A stretch of 64,000 nt of DNA, from the NCBI GenBank assembly GCA_041725895.1, contig JBGRQA010000012.1:1-64000 (forward strand), given 5' to 3'. This document shows, piece by piece, positions 54,632-63,609 of this stretch; the first letter of the stretch is position 1, and every line of letters starts with the position of its first letter. The position numbers and the translations under genes were made by a program. Origin of the DNA: JBGRQA01 sp041725895 (lineage in GTDB: Bacteria > Bacteroidota > Bacteroidia > Bacteroidales > Marinifilaceae). The notes beneath the pieces are model-generated. The model was not told the origin of the DNA. It worked only from the letters and a program-made list of their open reading frames with translations, and did not search any database.

Positions 54632-55867
54632 TTACAGCTCCTCCACTACTGATTCATTTTGCCCCTGCTGTATATAGTCCATAAAACGCTCAAAGTTGGC
54701 ACTTTGCATGGACTGGAGGTCCAGATTCTTTTCCCGCAATTGCAGAATCTCTCCCATGCCAGCCTGCTCGAAAAGCTCCATGAGACCGGGGTACTTTTCT
54801 GCATCAGCCTGCAAAAGGGTACTCAGACGATCCAAACGCCAATAGGAAATGTCGTTCTTCTCCAGCCCCGTAATCTCCTTCAAACGGTCGCCCTCAGGGG
54901 TGGAGCTGTGGGTAATGAACAGAAAGGTTCGAAACACCAGAACTCCCTTCACCACATTGGCCGCCAGGTAGCCAATTTTGATTTCGTAGAGCCTAAATGG
55001 CAGTAAAAGGTAGCCGCGATAGAATTCAAACCCCTTCATATTTTCGGTATTATCCCAAAGGCTGTAGTTAAGCCCGGGCTCATCCAACAGATCCAGTCGC
55101 TCATTCAAACGGTTCAAGGCATGTGACTGTATGTAAACCTCTACCGATTCGTTTCGCCCCTTGTAATGATTGCCCAAAACACCAGCCCGCAACCGATAAA
55201 AACGCACTTTCCCCCTGCTATAGGACGCCCCAAGCCGAAAAACACGCCTTTCGATACCATTGATGGGAATCACCTTACTTTGAGCCGGGTAAGATGATAC
55301 CTGCGGAATCATCTCAAATACCGGATTATCCTTCACGAGGGAACCAAAACGAAAATTGAGGGCATAATGTCTGCTATTAACGCAACTCAAGGAGGTGGAT
55401 ACCTTCAAAAAATTGCACAGGTAAAGAATTCCAACGTCATCAATCAAATCCCCCATAGTGCGTACAAAAGGAAATTTTTGACAAAGAAACTCCCTTCGTG
55501 AATCACTGCTAATGAATTGGTTAATCACCAGAACAAAACTATAGAGTACCTGTAATTCATAAGCCGTTAACATTACTTCCCGGAACTTATGGCTATCGGT
55601 TCGCAAATACATTTGAATATACTTTCCAATCCTTTTCAGTTGTGCCTGTGAAACATCGTGGCCCTCTGCTGCCACCGGAACAGGCACTACCCAGCGAAAG
55701 GCATAGATATATCTTTTCTCCTCATTGGACAGGTAGACATAGCTTTTCTGGGCATTGTATTTTCCTAAAAGAACATACAAGGCTTTAATGAAATGATTAT
55801 AGGCCTGCCCCGGATTGTTTCCGGAACCATTTGCCTTTTTACGTTTGGATTTCCGATTTCGTCCCAT
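54632..55867 (-). CDS. Unknown protein, paralogue B (411 residues)
   Basis: Paralogue of the 419-residue protein at 53117. The same basic N-terminus (MGRNRKSKRKKANGSGNN) and the same conserved C-terminal half are seen: LGNHYKGRNESVEVYIQSHA with NRLNER (His249), KIGYLAANV, VFRTFLFITHSSTPEGDRLK, and EITGLEKNDISYWRLDRLST. The first halves are much less alike, so the C-terminal half is probably the functional core. Somewhat more GC-rich than paralogue A. No family recognised, no TM or signal peptide. Confidence 0.75.
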   Translation of the reverse strand: MGRNRKSKRKKANGSGNNPGQAYNHFIKALYVLLGKYNAQKSYVYLSNEEKRYIYAFRWVVPVPVAAEGHDVSQAQLKRIGKYIQMYLRTDSHKFREVMLTAYELQVLYSFVLVINQFISSDSRREFLCQKFPFVRTMGDLIDDVGILYLCNFLKVSTSLSCVNSRHYALNFRFGSLVKDNPVFEMIPQVSSYPAQSKVIPINGIERRVFRLGASYSRGKVRFYRLRAGVLGNHYKGRNESVEVYIQSHALNRLNERLDLLDEPGLNYSLWDNTENMKGFEFYRGYLLLPFRLYEIKIGYLAANVVKGVLVFRTFLFITHSSTPEGDRLKEITGLEKNDISYWRLDRLSTLLQADAEKYPGLMELFEQAGMGEILQLREKNLDLQSMQSANFERFMDYIQQGQNESVVEEL

Positions 55868-56068
55868 GGACTACAGATTTGGTACAGGCTCTCCAATATA
55901 GTGCCTGAAGGTTGATACAATTTCTCCCCCTCCGATCCTACGTACATAAGTATAATTTACAAAAAAATCCGTTATCGTTAAAAAGACTTTGAATAGAATG
56001 CCGTAATAAGAAATTCAATCATAAAAACCCATTATCTAGCTAAATCTTAGGTTTTCATCCAAAAACCA

Positions 56069-56418
56069 TCAATCCCCCTACCCCCGTTGGCTACGCCGAA
56101 TGCTTCGCATTTTTCTAAGGGGGAATTACGGCAGTGCTATTTAATCGCTCCAAGACACAAGCTCCAAGCCCTAAGCTCCGCACATCATGAGACATGTTAC
56201 TTGTCGTGGAATTACGGATGAACATCTGAGAGTATCTACCGATACAAGATCGTTAGATTCAACGAACACTTTGTTTGATTAACGTCAATCCCCCTAACCC
56301 GGTTGGCTACGCCGAATGCTTCGCATTTTGCTAAGGGGGAATTGGGGCGGTGCGATTTAATAGCTCCAAGACACAAGCTCCAAGCCCTAAGCTCCGCACA
56401 TCATGAGATAAGTTACTA
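56069..56418. repeat. Two-copy repeat, period 216 bp, related to the 51490-53020 array
   Basis: TCAATCCCCCTA starts copies at 56069 and 56285. Each has TTGGCTACGCCGAATGCTTC, an AAGGGGGAATT closing arm and the tail AGCTCCAAGCCCTAAGCTCC followed by CACATCATGAGA. The GGCTACGCCGAATGC phrase also occurs at about 52125 in the left array, so the arrays flank the paralogue pair with the same family. Confidence 0.8.
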
Positions 56419-56846
56419 GTCATTGAATGCGAAGGTGGCCGAAACCATTCTCAGCTTCCAGTTACTTACAGATTGGTTTCTCAAAAAAATTTCGGCACCT
56501 GGCTGCAATGGCTTTAAAGGAGTCAAAACAGCTATCCGGCCCTAATTTGTCCGGATGGATAGAAATTTCGAATCAAACTAAAACACCGTAACAACCACGA
56601 TACCAGAAAAGAGCTCCTCCTTTGACTCATTTAAAAGTCGCTGAGAATCATTTATAAACTTCAACCCTCTCCCACGGGTAGGAAAATCTCCTTGTTATGA
56701 ACTTAATTTGGGAAGTTGAAGGACTAGGAAAATTGGAAAAGACTCCCCATCCAAAAAATAGAAAATACGCATTGTTTCAATCTATCGAAGTCCGGATTCC
56801 ATTCGTTTTTATCGATTACCATGAAACAGCCATAAATTTGACTGAA

Positions 56847-56857
56847 ACCTGTCAGGT
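56847..56857. repeat. ACCTGTCAGGT palindrome-like element, copy 1
   Basis: ACCTGTCAGGT followed by CTGA. The same phrase occurs at 60605-60615, and an extended form at 63425-63449. It is a small dispersed element in intergenic DNA. Confidence 0.5.
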
Positions 56858-57101
56858 CTGATGAACGCTCCAAATGGCGGAAGATTTATTGCGATTGTAA
56901 GGCAAACAGCTCAGCAACGCTGTAAGTTTGAAAATAGAATCACGATACTGTAAATAGAGTAGCAAAGCAAAAACATGTAATTTATTGTAAATCTAAACCC
57001 AAGGTTAAATTAAAATTATTATATTCAACACATCCCGCAATTGCTTTGACGTGTTCATAGTTTGCCTCCCCAAAACTATTCACACTAAAACAGTTCAAAG
57101 C

Positions 57102-58160
57102 ATGATTTCCATTCCCCTAAGTCTGCCTACTCTTATTCTCCTAACGGGCTACTTTTCGAAACCCTACCGTACTATCGGAAGTATTCTAACGAGTGAAAGC
57201 TTCTACTATATCCTCAATGGTTCTCTTTTGGTAACGGGAGCTGCCTTCCTGTCTTTTATTTTGGATGCTTACACCATTTCCAGAGAGCTTGATGCAGTCC
57301 ATTATGTCAGTTATTTTAAAAGTTTCCAATTAACAAACAAGGCTCTGACCAACTACTGCTCTCTACTTATAGCCTCCAGCCTGTTCTCCTATTTGTTAAG
57401 AATGCACCGAAAAAAATTGATTATCAAAAAATGGCAATTCCAACTGGTTCGGTTTACGCATGAAAATCAACTATTGGCTGGTAAAGTAGTGAAGATTCAA
57501 TCCGGTGATAAATACCCCCTTTTCAACATCGAAACTCACTACCGCAAGCAAGAGAAGCTGTGGATTAACTGCTCCCAGGAAAAGAATCCTATTATTAAAA
57601 TGGATGAGGAAGAATTGGAACTGATCTGTGATGCCGACCTGGACCCCGAACCAATAAAGAACAACCCCTGCTACATCAAAAAAGTTCGCCTCCGCTTAAA
57701 AAACGAAACCTTCAGCGAAAGCTTCGAAGTGGACAGAAACTATGCTTGTGGGAATTTCCATGCTGTACTTAGCATCCCGATTCAAAAAGATTTCCAATCC
57801 TTATCGGTGGATTACTATTTCTTCTCCAAAAACCAAGGTCTGGAGGGATGGTTCAATCTGATTGAAGATGCATCGACCCAAAACTTATTCACCAAATCTT
57901 CCGGTAACGGCCACTATGAAGGGGCTGGTTTTGCAGAAGAAGTCCTGATTCCCCAACCCAGCTTTGAGGAGGAAATCAAGGCCCGGGCCGAAGAGATTCC
58001 GCAAGAACAAATTGTATTGCACAGCACACAAGTATTGATCTACGTTCAACATGAACGCGATAACCATTTCCAATTCCATTTTTACATTTCAAACAAGATT
58101 ATCAATGAAACTAATAGGAATCACCAAACACAACAACCAGAACATTGCCACAATTCTTGA
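57102..58160 (+). CDS. Membrane protein with a soluble C-terminal region, unknown function
   Basis: 352 residues from ATG 57102; a GTG at 57051 adds 17 residues before the first hydrophobic segment. Three TM segments are likely in the first ~105 residues (ISIPLSLPTLILLTGYF, YILNGSLLVTGAAFLSFIL, LTNYCSLLIASSLFSYLL). The rest is soluble, beta-rich and basic-acid mixed (KVRLRLKNETFSESFEV). No family recognised. Its last 56 nt overlap the start of the Lon-like/methyltransferase gene, which suggests translational coupling. Confidence 0.7.
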   Translation: MISIPLSLPTLILLTGYFSKPYRTIGSILTSESFYYILNGSLLVTGAAFLSFILDAYTISRELDAVHYVSYFKSFQLTNKALTNYCSLLIASSLFSYLLRMHRKKLIIKKWQFQLVRFTHENQLLAGKVVKIQSGDKYPLFNIETHYRKQEKLWINCSQEKNPIIKMDEEELELICDADLDPEPIKNNPCYIKKVRLRLKNETFSESFEVDRNYACGNFHAVLSIPIQKDFQSLSVDYYFFSKNQGLEGWFNLIEDASTQNLFTKSSGNGHYEGAGFAEEVLIPQPSFEEEIKARAEEIPQEQIVLHSTQVLIYVQHERDNHFQFHFYISNKIINETNRNHQTQQPEHCHNS

Positions 58161-60312
58161 GGCAGAAATTAGCTTCCAGAGGGCTGATACCGATCAGATA
58201 GCAGCCGAAACCGATGAACGATTTCGTGCATCCCTGGAAGCGGTAAAAAAGCAGTTGAAGCGAATTTTATCCTATTTCGATGTGCCCCAACAGCCTGAAA
58301 GCATTCTGATAGAGGTAAAAGATGGAAAAAAACTTAGCTCCAACTCCTTTTCCCTGTCCATTCTAATAGAACTGGTGGCAAAGGCCCTTAACATAGAACC
58401 GGATCCGGCAATTGTTGCATCGGGAAAGATTGGCCGTGGCCCCTATCTGCCCATCGAAGAGATTGGCAACGCCTACCTCAAGGAGCAACGGGTACACGAC
58501 GCCCACTGTACTTTTACCTCACCACAAACGGGTATTGTATCGGATAACTTTCTACACGCCTTCTTTCTACACATCACCAACCAAGACTTTTTAAAAATGG
58601 TGAGAATGTGCACTAACGAAAGATTCAAACAAAGGATGAAATCCGAATTCATCCGGAGTCGAATCGCCCTTTGCTTTGGCAGAGAGGGAGGATATGCAGC
58701 AAATTCGAATTTCTCCGAATTCAGGAACTTCTTCTACCAGGAGTATAACAACAAACTCTTTGACGACCACCACCAGATGGAACTCTGCAAACAGCTTCTT
58801 TACAGCATGAAGCACATTGAAATGGAACAGTACCCTGAAGTACTCCAAACCATCTTCAACAACAAACCCAAGCTACCCGATGAGCCAGCAGAAATGAACC
58901 AGATCCTGTTTCGTATACTTTTCTCCCTTTTCGATGACTTTGATCAAATGGAGGGAGTAAATCAGGAACGTTGCCAACAAACCATTCGCTCCCTTGAGGG
59001 GATAAATGGTATGCTAAAGCTTCTGGATGCTGAAATAAATCTGAACAGTTACGCAGCCAACAGCTTCTTCTTCGTTGATTATTTCCAAAAGATTTACGAT
59101 ACCGTCACCTCTATTCTTGAACAAATTCCCAATGGAAAGGTTGATGGAAAAACAGGGGAAGATATTAAGCTTGCAATCCACATTCTGCTCCAGCGCTACA
59201 ACCTCACAAGATTCATTTCGGTACCGGTTGAAGATGTAGATGCCTTTCGCAAAGACTTCCAGCTGGAAATTCACATCAACTACAGTAGAGAGGGATTGGA
59301 TCACTTCCAGTACGAGGGCAAAACTCCTTTAGGGAGTATTCGGTCCACCCTGCAGAATCCCAAGGCTCTAATGGATTCGAGTTGGGGACTTCCCCTGCAA
59401 TTCCAGTGCAATAACTGGAGTCCTTCTCTTTCCAAAATGGAGGAAATGGACCACCACCAGGAGATCCGAAATCTATTTGGGGAAAAGAACCTCATCCTTC
59501 TCCCCAATTTCAACAATCCCGGAGGAAAGAAAGTTGAAATTCTGTGGGGAGACAACACCGGTACCTGGCCCCCCTCCATTGATACCCTGAAGCTGATTCA
59601 TCGGCTAAATACAATAGGGATCTACCGGGAAAAATACGATAGTATTCTGGACCTGGGCTGCGGAACAGGGGTACATGGAATTATGCTGCTGAGGCATACC
59701 GGCTGCCGAAAGGCCCATTTCCTGGACATTGAAGCAGGAGCCCGGATCAATACCATCTCCAATATGTACCGCAATTTTGAGGAGGAGGAAAAGCCCATAC
59801 TCTATACCGAGGGAGAACACATCATTAATCAGGCCAACATGGAAGAGTTGCGCTATACCGTTTCCAACGAAAATCCAAACCACCTGCTGTACCGAAAAAA
59901 TAAATTTGACCTGACCATCTGCACTCCACCCTACACGCCTTATACCGATATTTTTGAGGACAATGGCATCTGGAAAGCAATATCGGGCACCGATTTACTG
60001 GTATTCACACTAAAGAATGCCCGGAAATTTTCCCGGAAAACCATCATTCAATTTTCGGAAATGGCACTGCCGGTAGTGGAGCCCTACCTTAAGGGGGCCA
60101 AGCTGATAGCGGAAGATATCGTAGCCTTTCGCCCGATGCCGCAACTGTACAAATACTTCAATCCCAAGGATCCCATCAATCATGAAAAGGGAATGCATTG
60201 GCTGAGTATGGTAGAGAAACAATTGATTGATGTAGACAGGAAACCGAATCTCACCAGGGACAGTCATGGTTACAAATACCATCACAAATTAGTTACCTAC
60301 CTCATCGAATAA
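58105..60312 (+). CDS. Lon-protease-like domain fused to a class I SAM methyltransferase
   Basis: 735 residues from ATG 58105. Residues ~20-135 resemble the Lon (S16) proteolytic domain: ERFRASLEAVKKQLKRIL, ILIEVKDGKKLSSNSFSLSI with Ser81 at the Lon nucleophile position, then ALNIEPDPAIVASGKI and LPIEEI. The Lon catalytic Lys position (LPIGGxK) is not Lys here, so it is probably inactive. The middle (~140-500) is helical and unknown. A methyltransferase domain has motif I ILDLGCGTGVHG near 515, the acid strand KAHFLDIEAGA, and motif IV DLTICTPPYTPYTD near 607, which is of the N-methyltransferase (N/D/T)PPY type. Target unknown. A terminator follows at 60323. Confidence 0.75.
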   Translation: MKLIGITKHNNQNIATILEAEISFQRADTDQIAAETDERFRASLEAVKKQLKRILSYFDVPQQPESILIEVKDGKKLSSNSFSLSILIELVAKALNIEPDPAIVASGKIGRGPYLPIEEIGNAYLKEQRVHDAHCTFTSPQTGIVSDNFLHAFFLHITNQDFLKMVRMCTNERFKQRMKSEFIRSRIALCFGREGGYAANSNFSEFRNFFYQEYNNKLFDDHHQMELCKQLLYSMKHIEMEQYPEVLQTIFNNKPKLPDEPAEMNQILFRILFSLFDDFDQMEGVNQERCQQTIRSLEGINGMLKLLDAEINLNSYAANSFFFVDYFQKIYDTVTSILEQIPNGKVDGKTGEDIKLAIHILLQRYNLTRFISVPVEDVDAFRKDFQLEIHINYSREGLDHFQYEGKTPLGSIRSTLQNPKALMDSSWGLPLQFQCNNWSPSLSKMEEMDHHQEIRNLFGEKNLILLPNFNNPGGKKVEILWGDNTGTWPPSIDTLKLIHRLNTIGIYREKYDSILDLGCGTGVHGIMLLRHTGCRKAHFLDIEAGARINTISNMYRNFEEEEKPILYTEGEHIINQANMEELRYTVSNENPNHLLYRKNKFDLTICTPPYTPYTDIFEDNGIWKAISGTDLLVFTLKNARKFSRKTIIQFSEMALPVVEPYLKGAKLIAEDIVAFRPMPQLYKYFNPKDPINHEKGMHWLSMVEKQLIDVDRKPNLTRDSHGYKYHHKLVTYLIE

Positions 60313-60322
60313 TTCACAATAT

Positions 60323-60355
60323 ACAGGAGACGAACGCGTCTCCTGTTTTCTTTTA
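60323..60355 (+). terminator. Terminator of the Lon-like/methyltransferase gene
   Basis: ACAGGAGACG pairs with CGTCTCCTGT around AACG, followed by TTTCTTTT. It begins 10 bp after the stop. Confidence 0.8.
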
Positions 60356-60590
60356 CCGATGAATTACTTCTGGTTATAATAATTTACTCTCCCCCTAACA
60401 CCACAGCACACCCTGTCAAATATTTTTAAAATCTTTAGCTATCAAATAATTCCATTAGGTGTATGCATTACCAAGCCTAAAGGATGGCAAAAATCACACA
60501 GGCTATGCTAAAAATTAAGATATGAACAGCATCTATCTGAAAAAGTAGAAACTACCGGATACAGACTACCATGGAAATTTAAATAGATCC

Positions 60591-60615
60591 GACAGGTATA
60601 AAAAACCTGTCAGGT
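60591..60615. repeat. ACCTGTCAGGT element, copy 2, with inverted repeat
   Basis: GACAGGT (60591-60597) pairs with ACCTGTC (60605-60611), and the phrase ACCTGTCAGGTCTGA matches 56847 and resembles 63425. Confidence 0.5.
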
Positions 60616-60798
60616 CTGAAGCAAGGCAGATCAAACCAATAATTACTGGAATGCTCGGGAAATAGACATTATAACACAAAGGAATCAGACATATTTTGTT
60701 AATTTTGGTTTGCAATTTTGTTAAAGCTGACGAAAAGCACAAAAGCATGACTTTTACAAGTCCAAAAAGAAAACGAGATTTACAGCATTGCATAATAT

Positions 60799-62133
60799 AT
60801 GAACGAAGAAAAAATAAAGCAACTAAAAAGTGCGGTTGAACTATCGCCCGACAATCCGGTTCTGCTGCAAATGTATTTTGAGGCATTAAAGGAGGCCCAT
60901 AAATGGGAGGAAGCAGAAAGGGTATGCAAACAATTGTTGGAAGATGACAGTTCCTACCAATTGGAATATGCCAGAATACTCTATCGAAACAACAAAATAT
61001 CGCAGGGTATTTTACTATTGGAACATATAATTGACCAGGGTTCTGAAGAACCGGAGGCTTATAAACTCCTGGTTTTACTCTATAGCAAGGAAAACAATCA
61101 GGAGGATGCACTGCATTACTATCGGTTTTTAAAAGATATTGCGCCGGATTATCAGGATGAGGAGCTGGATGAAATATTCCATACTTCATCTGATGAGGAT
61201 GAAGAAGACGAGGAAGAGGATGACAAAGTAAGGCTGTTGACTCAGGAGAGACCTGTTGCCCCTGTTATCCCTTTTGAAAAACCGGATGTCTCTTTTAAGG
61301 ATGTAGGAGGGATGAAATCCGTAAAGGAGGATATCTCCATGAAGATTATCAATCCAATAAAACATGCTGATCTGTTTAAGCAATATGGCAAAAAGATTGG
61401 TGGTGGGATTCTTTTATATGGACCTCCAGGTTGTGGTAAAACACATATTGCCAGGGCAACTGCAGGTGAAATTGACTCTGCCTTTATTTCGGTTGGGATA
61501 AATGATGTATTGGATATGTTCCTTGGGCAAAGCGAGAAACAACTGCATGAAATCTTTGAGTACGCCAGAAGGAACACCCCATGTGTAATATTCTTTGATG
61601 AAGTGGATGCGCTGGGAGCCAGTCGTACCGACATGAAGAACAGTGCCGGGAAGAACGTTATCAACCAGTTTCTGCAGGAGATGGACGGATTGCAGGCTGA
61701 GAACGATGGTATTCTGATACTTGGGGCTACCAATGCTCCCTGGCACATCGATGCAGCCTTTAAACGCCCCGGACGATTCGACAGAATTATCTTTATGCCG
61801 CCACCAGACATGGAAGCCCGTAAGGAAATTCTGGAAATCCAGTTGAAGGATAAGCCAGCAATGGAAGTTGACATCAATAAAATTGCAAAAAACACCAGGG
61901 ATTTTACGGGTGCAGATATCAAAGCACTGGTTGATTTCACCATTGAGGAGAAGCTCAAAACAATTATTGAAACCGGCAAGGAAACGCCCATCAAAACAAA
62001 AGATTTCCTTTCGGTTATCAAACGCATTAAACCGTCGAGCAAGGTGTGGTTTGAAACAGCAAAAAACTATGCTGTGTACTCCAACCAGAGCGGACAATAC
62101 GATGATATCCTAAACTACCTAAAGATTAAATAG
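60799..62133 (+). CDS. TPR-AAA+ ATPase (VPS4/Cdc48/FtsH-like core)
   Basis: 444 residues. N-terminal ~120 residues are TPR-like (LKSAVELSPDNPVLLQMYFEA, ALHYYRFLKDIAP). An acidic linker (DEEDEEEDD) follows at about 130-145. The AAA core has GGMKSVKEDISMKII, Walker A LYGPPGCGKTH at about 205-212, Walker B VIFFDEVDA near 263, sensor-1 GILILGATNAP, and the arginine finger region RPGRFDRI near 323. The C-terminal helical lid is ARNTRDFTGADIKAL-like. It should be a protein-remodelling ATPase. The TPR gene starts 4 bp after its stop, so the two are co-expressed. Confidence 0.88.
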   Translation: MNEEKIKQLKSAVELSPDNPVLLQMYFEALKEAHKWEEAERVCKQLLEDDSSYQLEYARILYRNNKISQGILLLEHIIDQGSEEPEAYKLLVLLYSKENNQEDALHYYRFLKDIAPDYQDEELDEIFHTSSDEDEEDEEEDDKVRLLTQERPVAPVIPFEKPDVSFKDVGGMKSVKEDISMKIINPIKHADLFKQYGKKIGGGILLYGPPGCGKTHIARATAGEIDSAFISVGINDVLDMFLGQSEKQLHEIFEYARRNTPCVIFFDEVDALGASRTDMKNSAGKNVINQFLQEMDGLQAENDGILILGATNAPWHIDAAFKRPGRFDRIIFMPPPDMEARKEILEIQLKDKPAMEVDINKIAKNTRDFTGADIKALVDFTIEEKLKTIIETGKETPIKTKDFLSVIKRIKPSSKVWFETAKNYAVYSNQSGQYDDILNYLKIK

Positions 62134-62137
62134 ACAG

Positions 62138-63376
62138 ATGAGCCAGATTGCAAGAATACAACTTTTACTTCAGCAGGATAAATATACCCAGGCCGAACGG
62201 GAAGTCCGGTCACAACTACTGGAAGAACCCAACAATGGAATTTATTACTCCCTACTAGCCCTTTGTCTTTCCGGTTTGGATCAAAACAGGGAGGCATTGG
62301 AGGAGGCAAAGAAAGCTGTTGGCTTACTCCCCCATTCGGATTATGCTTTTTATGTACTCTCTAAATGCTATTTACAAGTAGATAATTACGAGGAAGCAAG
62401 TGATGCCATCCAGGAAGCATTGCGTATCGAACCGGAAGATGAAGACTACCTTTGCCTGTATGCCGCCATTCTCAACGATCAGGGAAAACATGAAAATGCT
62501 TTAAGTAACATTGATAAGGCACTGTCTATTAATCCGGAGCATGCCCAATCCAAACAAATAAAATCCCTAATTCTACGAGGACTGGGTAAATACAAAGCAG
62601 CAGATTCTGTTGCCAGTGAAGCCTTAAACGATAATCCGGAAAGTGCTTCTGCTTTTGCTGCCAAAGGTTGGTCTTCGCTTGATTCGGGAAATGTAAAGGA
62701 ATCCCTGGAGCATTTTAAGTCGGCCGTGATACTCGATCCGACCAGCAATTTCGCCAAGTCTGGCCTGGTGATGGCGATTAAAGCGCAAAACCCTTTGTTC
62801 AATGCCTTTTACAACTACTACAATTGGGTGGGCAACCTCTCTACGAAAGCCAGATGGGGCTTTATTATTGGGGTTTTTATTCTGATCCGTATAGTCGGTA
62901 AAATTAGTGATACGAACTCGGCCCTGGCACCCTTCTTCACTGTTTTGGTTGGGTTATACATTTGCTTTGTATTTATGGTGTGGACCATTAATCCCATCTT
63001 CAACATCTTTATGCGCTTTAACAAATTTGGCAAACATGCATTGGATAAAGGAGAAATTATTGGTTCAAATATCATGGCTTTTCTTTTGGCTTCCGCCCTC
63101 ATTCAGTTTGGCTTGCACCTTACCTTCGACTGGTACCCGGTAACAGGTGCCATTGGCTCCATGTTTCTAACTCTGCCATTTTCTGCCACCTTTGCTCGCT
63201 GGGAAACCCAAACTTTTACAAAACATTTAACCTATAGCATTCTACTAACATTGGTATGGATTCCAACGGTAGTACTCCCATTAATAGGACAGGAAAGTAA
63301 AACCGGAACCTTGTGGTTGATTTTCATTATTGGAATAATAGGTTACACATGGGTATCACAAATGGGGAGAAAGTAA
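62138..63376 (+). CDS. TPR membrane protein
   Basis: 412 residues. The first ~210 residues form about six TPR repeats (YYSLLALCLSGLDQNREALE, YAFYVLSKCYLQVDNYEEAS, ALSINPEHAQSKQIKSLILR). Six TM segments follow (WGFIIGVFILIRIV, FFTVLVGLYICFVFMVW, IMAFLLASALIQFGLHL, AIGSMFLTLPFSATFA, SILLTLVWIPTVVLPL, LWLIFIIGIIGYTWV). It likely recruits the AAA ATPase or other partners to the membrane, as it is encoded directly downstream. No other domain is recognised. Confidence 0.85.
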   Translation: MSQIARIQLLLQQDKYTQAEREVRSQLLEEPNNGIYYSLLALCLSGLDQNREALEEAKKAVGLLPHSDYAFYVLSKCYLQVDNYEEASDAIQEALRIEPEDEDYLCLYAAILNDQGKHENALSNIDKALSINPEHAQSKQIKSLILRGLGKYKAADSVASEALNDNPESASAFAAKGWSSLDSGNVKESLEHFKSAVILDPTSNFAKSGLVMAIKAQNPLFNAFYNYYNWVGNLSTKARWGFIIGVFILIRIVGKISDTNSALAPFFTVLVGLYICFVFMVWTINPIFNIFMRFNKFGKHALDKGEIIGSNIMAFLLASALIQFGLHLTFDWYPVTGAIGSMFLTLPFSATFARWETQTFTKHLTYSILLTLVWIPTVVLPLIGQESKTGTLWLIFIIGIIGYTWVSQMGRK

Positions 63377-63424
63377 AACTGATAACCATCCATTCGAGGA
63401 AATAACAATACTATTTTTGCAGCC

Positions 63425-63449
63425 CTGTCAGGTTTTAAAAACCTGACAG
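63425..63449. repeat. CTGTCAGGTTTT...CCTGACAG palindrome, copy 3 of the dispersed element
   Basis: CTGTCAGGTTT pairs with AAACCTGACAG across three central bases. It begins 48 bp after the TPR stop and may also act as the end of that transcript, but no T run follows. Confidence 0.6.
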
Positions 63450-63491
63450 ATACTGTGTTTAAATCCAAATATATTTAATTTATTATTTTCT

Positions 63492-63499
63492 TACCTTTG
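63492..63499 (+). promoter_or_regulatory. TACCTTTG promoter box at the edge of the IS110 element
   Basis: Full TAnnTTTG match on the plus strand in an AT-rich stretch. The hairpin terminator at 63550 follows, with no coding frame between them. Confidence 0.4.
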
Positions 63500-63549
63500 T
63501 AAAACAAAAGAAGGCTTCTTTCAATTTATTGAATTGGAGTCTATCTAGC

Positions 63550-63573
63550 GGCGGAGTTAATACTCCGCCTTTT
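63550..63573 (+). terminator. Intrinsic terminator-like hairpin
   Basis: GGCGGAGT (63550-63557) pairs with ACTCCGCC (63562-63569) around TAAT, followed by TTTTT. It would end any transcript from 63492. Confidence 0.75.
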
Positions 63574-63609
63574 TCTTGCTAAGGATTAAAAAGAAAGGCT
63601 TCCTCTTTA

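Larger units (their letters stand above)
55868..57101. other. ~1.2 kb non-coding region with repeats
   Basis: It holds the upstream region of paralogue B, two copies of a CCCCCT-type repeat (56069-56205 and 56285-56418) and a short palindrome at 56847-56857. The remaining 56430-56840 and 56860-57100 show no gene or motif that I can name. Confidence 0.65.
60313..60798. other. 486-bp gap
   Basis: It holds the terminator at 60323-60355, the GACAGGT-type inverted repeat at 60591-60615 and the leader of the AAA gene. A minus-strand frame (60566-61189) overlaps the AAA gene in an unlikely frame and is rejected. Confidence 0.6.
63377..63609. other. Gap between the TPR gene and the IS110 transposase
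   Basis: It holds the extended palindrome at 63425, a TACCTTTG promoter box at 63492 and a hairpin with T run at 63550. These could define a short plus-strand RNA (see findings). Confidence 0.5.

Noticed and set aside
61242..62042. Long minus-strand ORF (266 residues) opposite the AAA gene
   Set aside because: Shadow; the plus-strand frame carries all AAA+ motifs.
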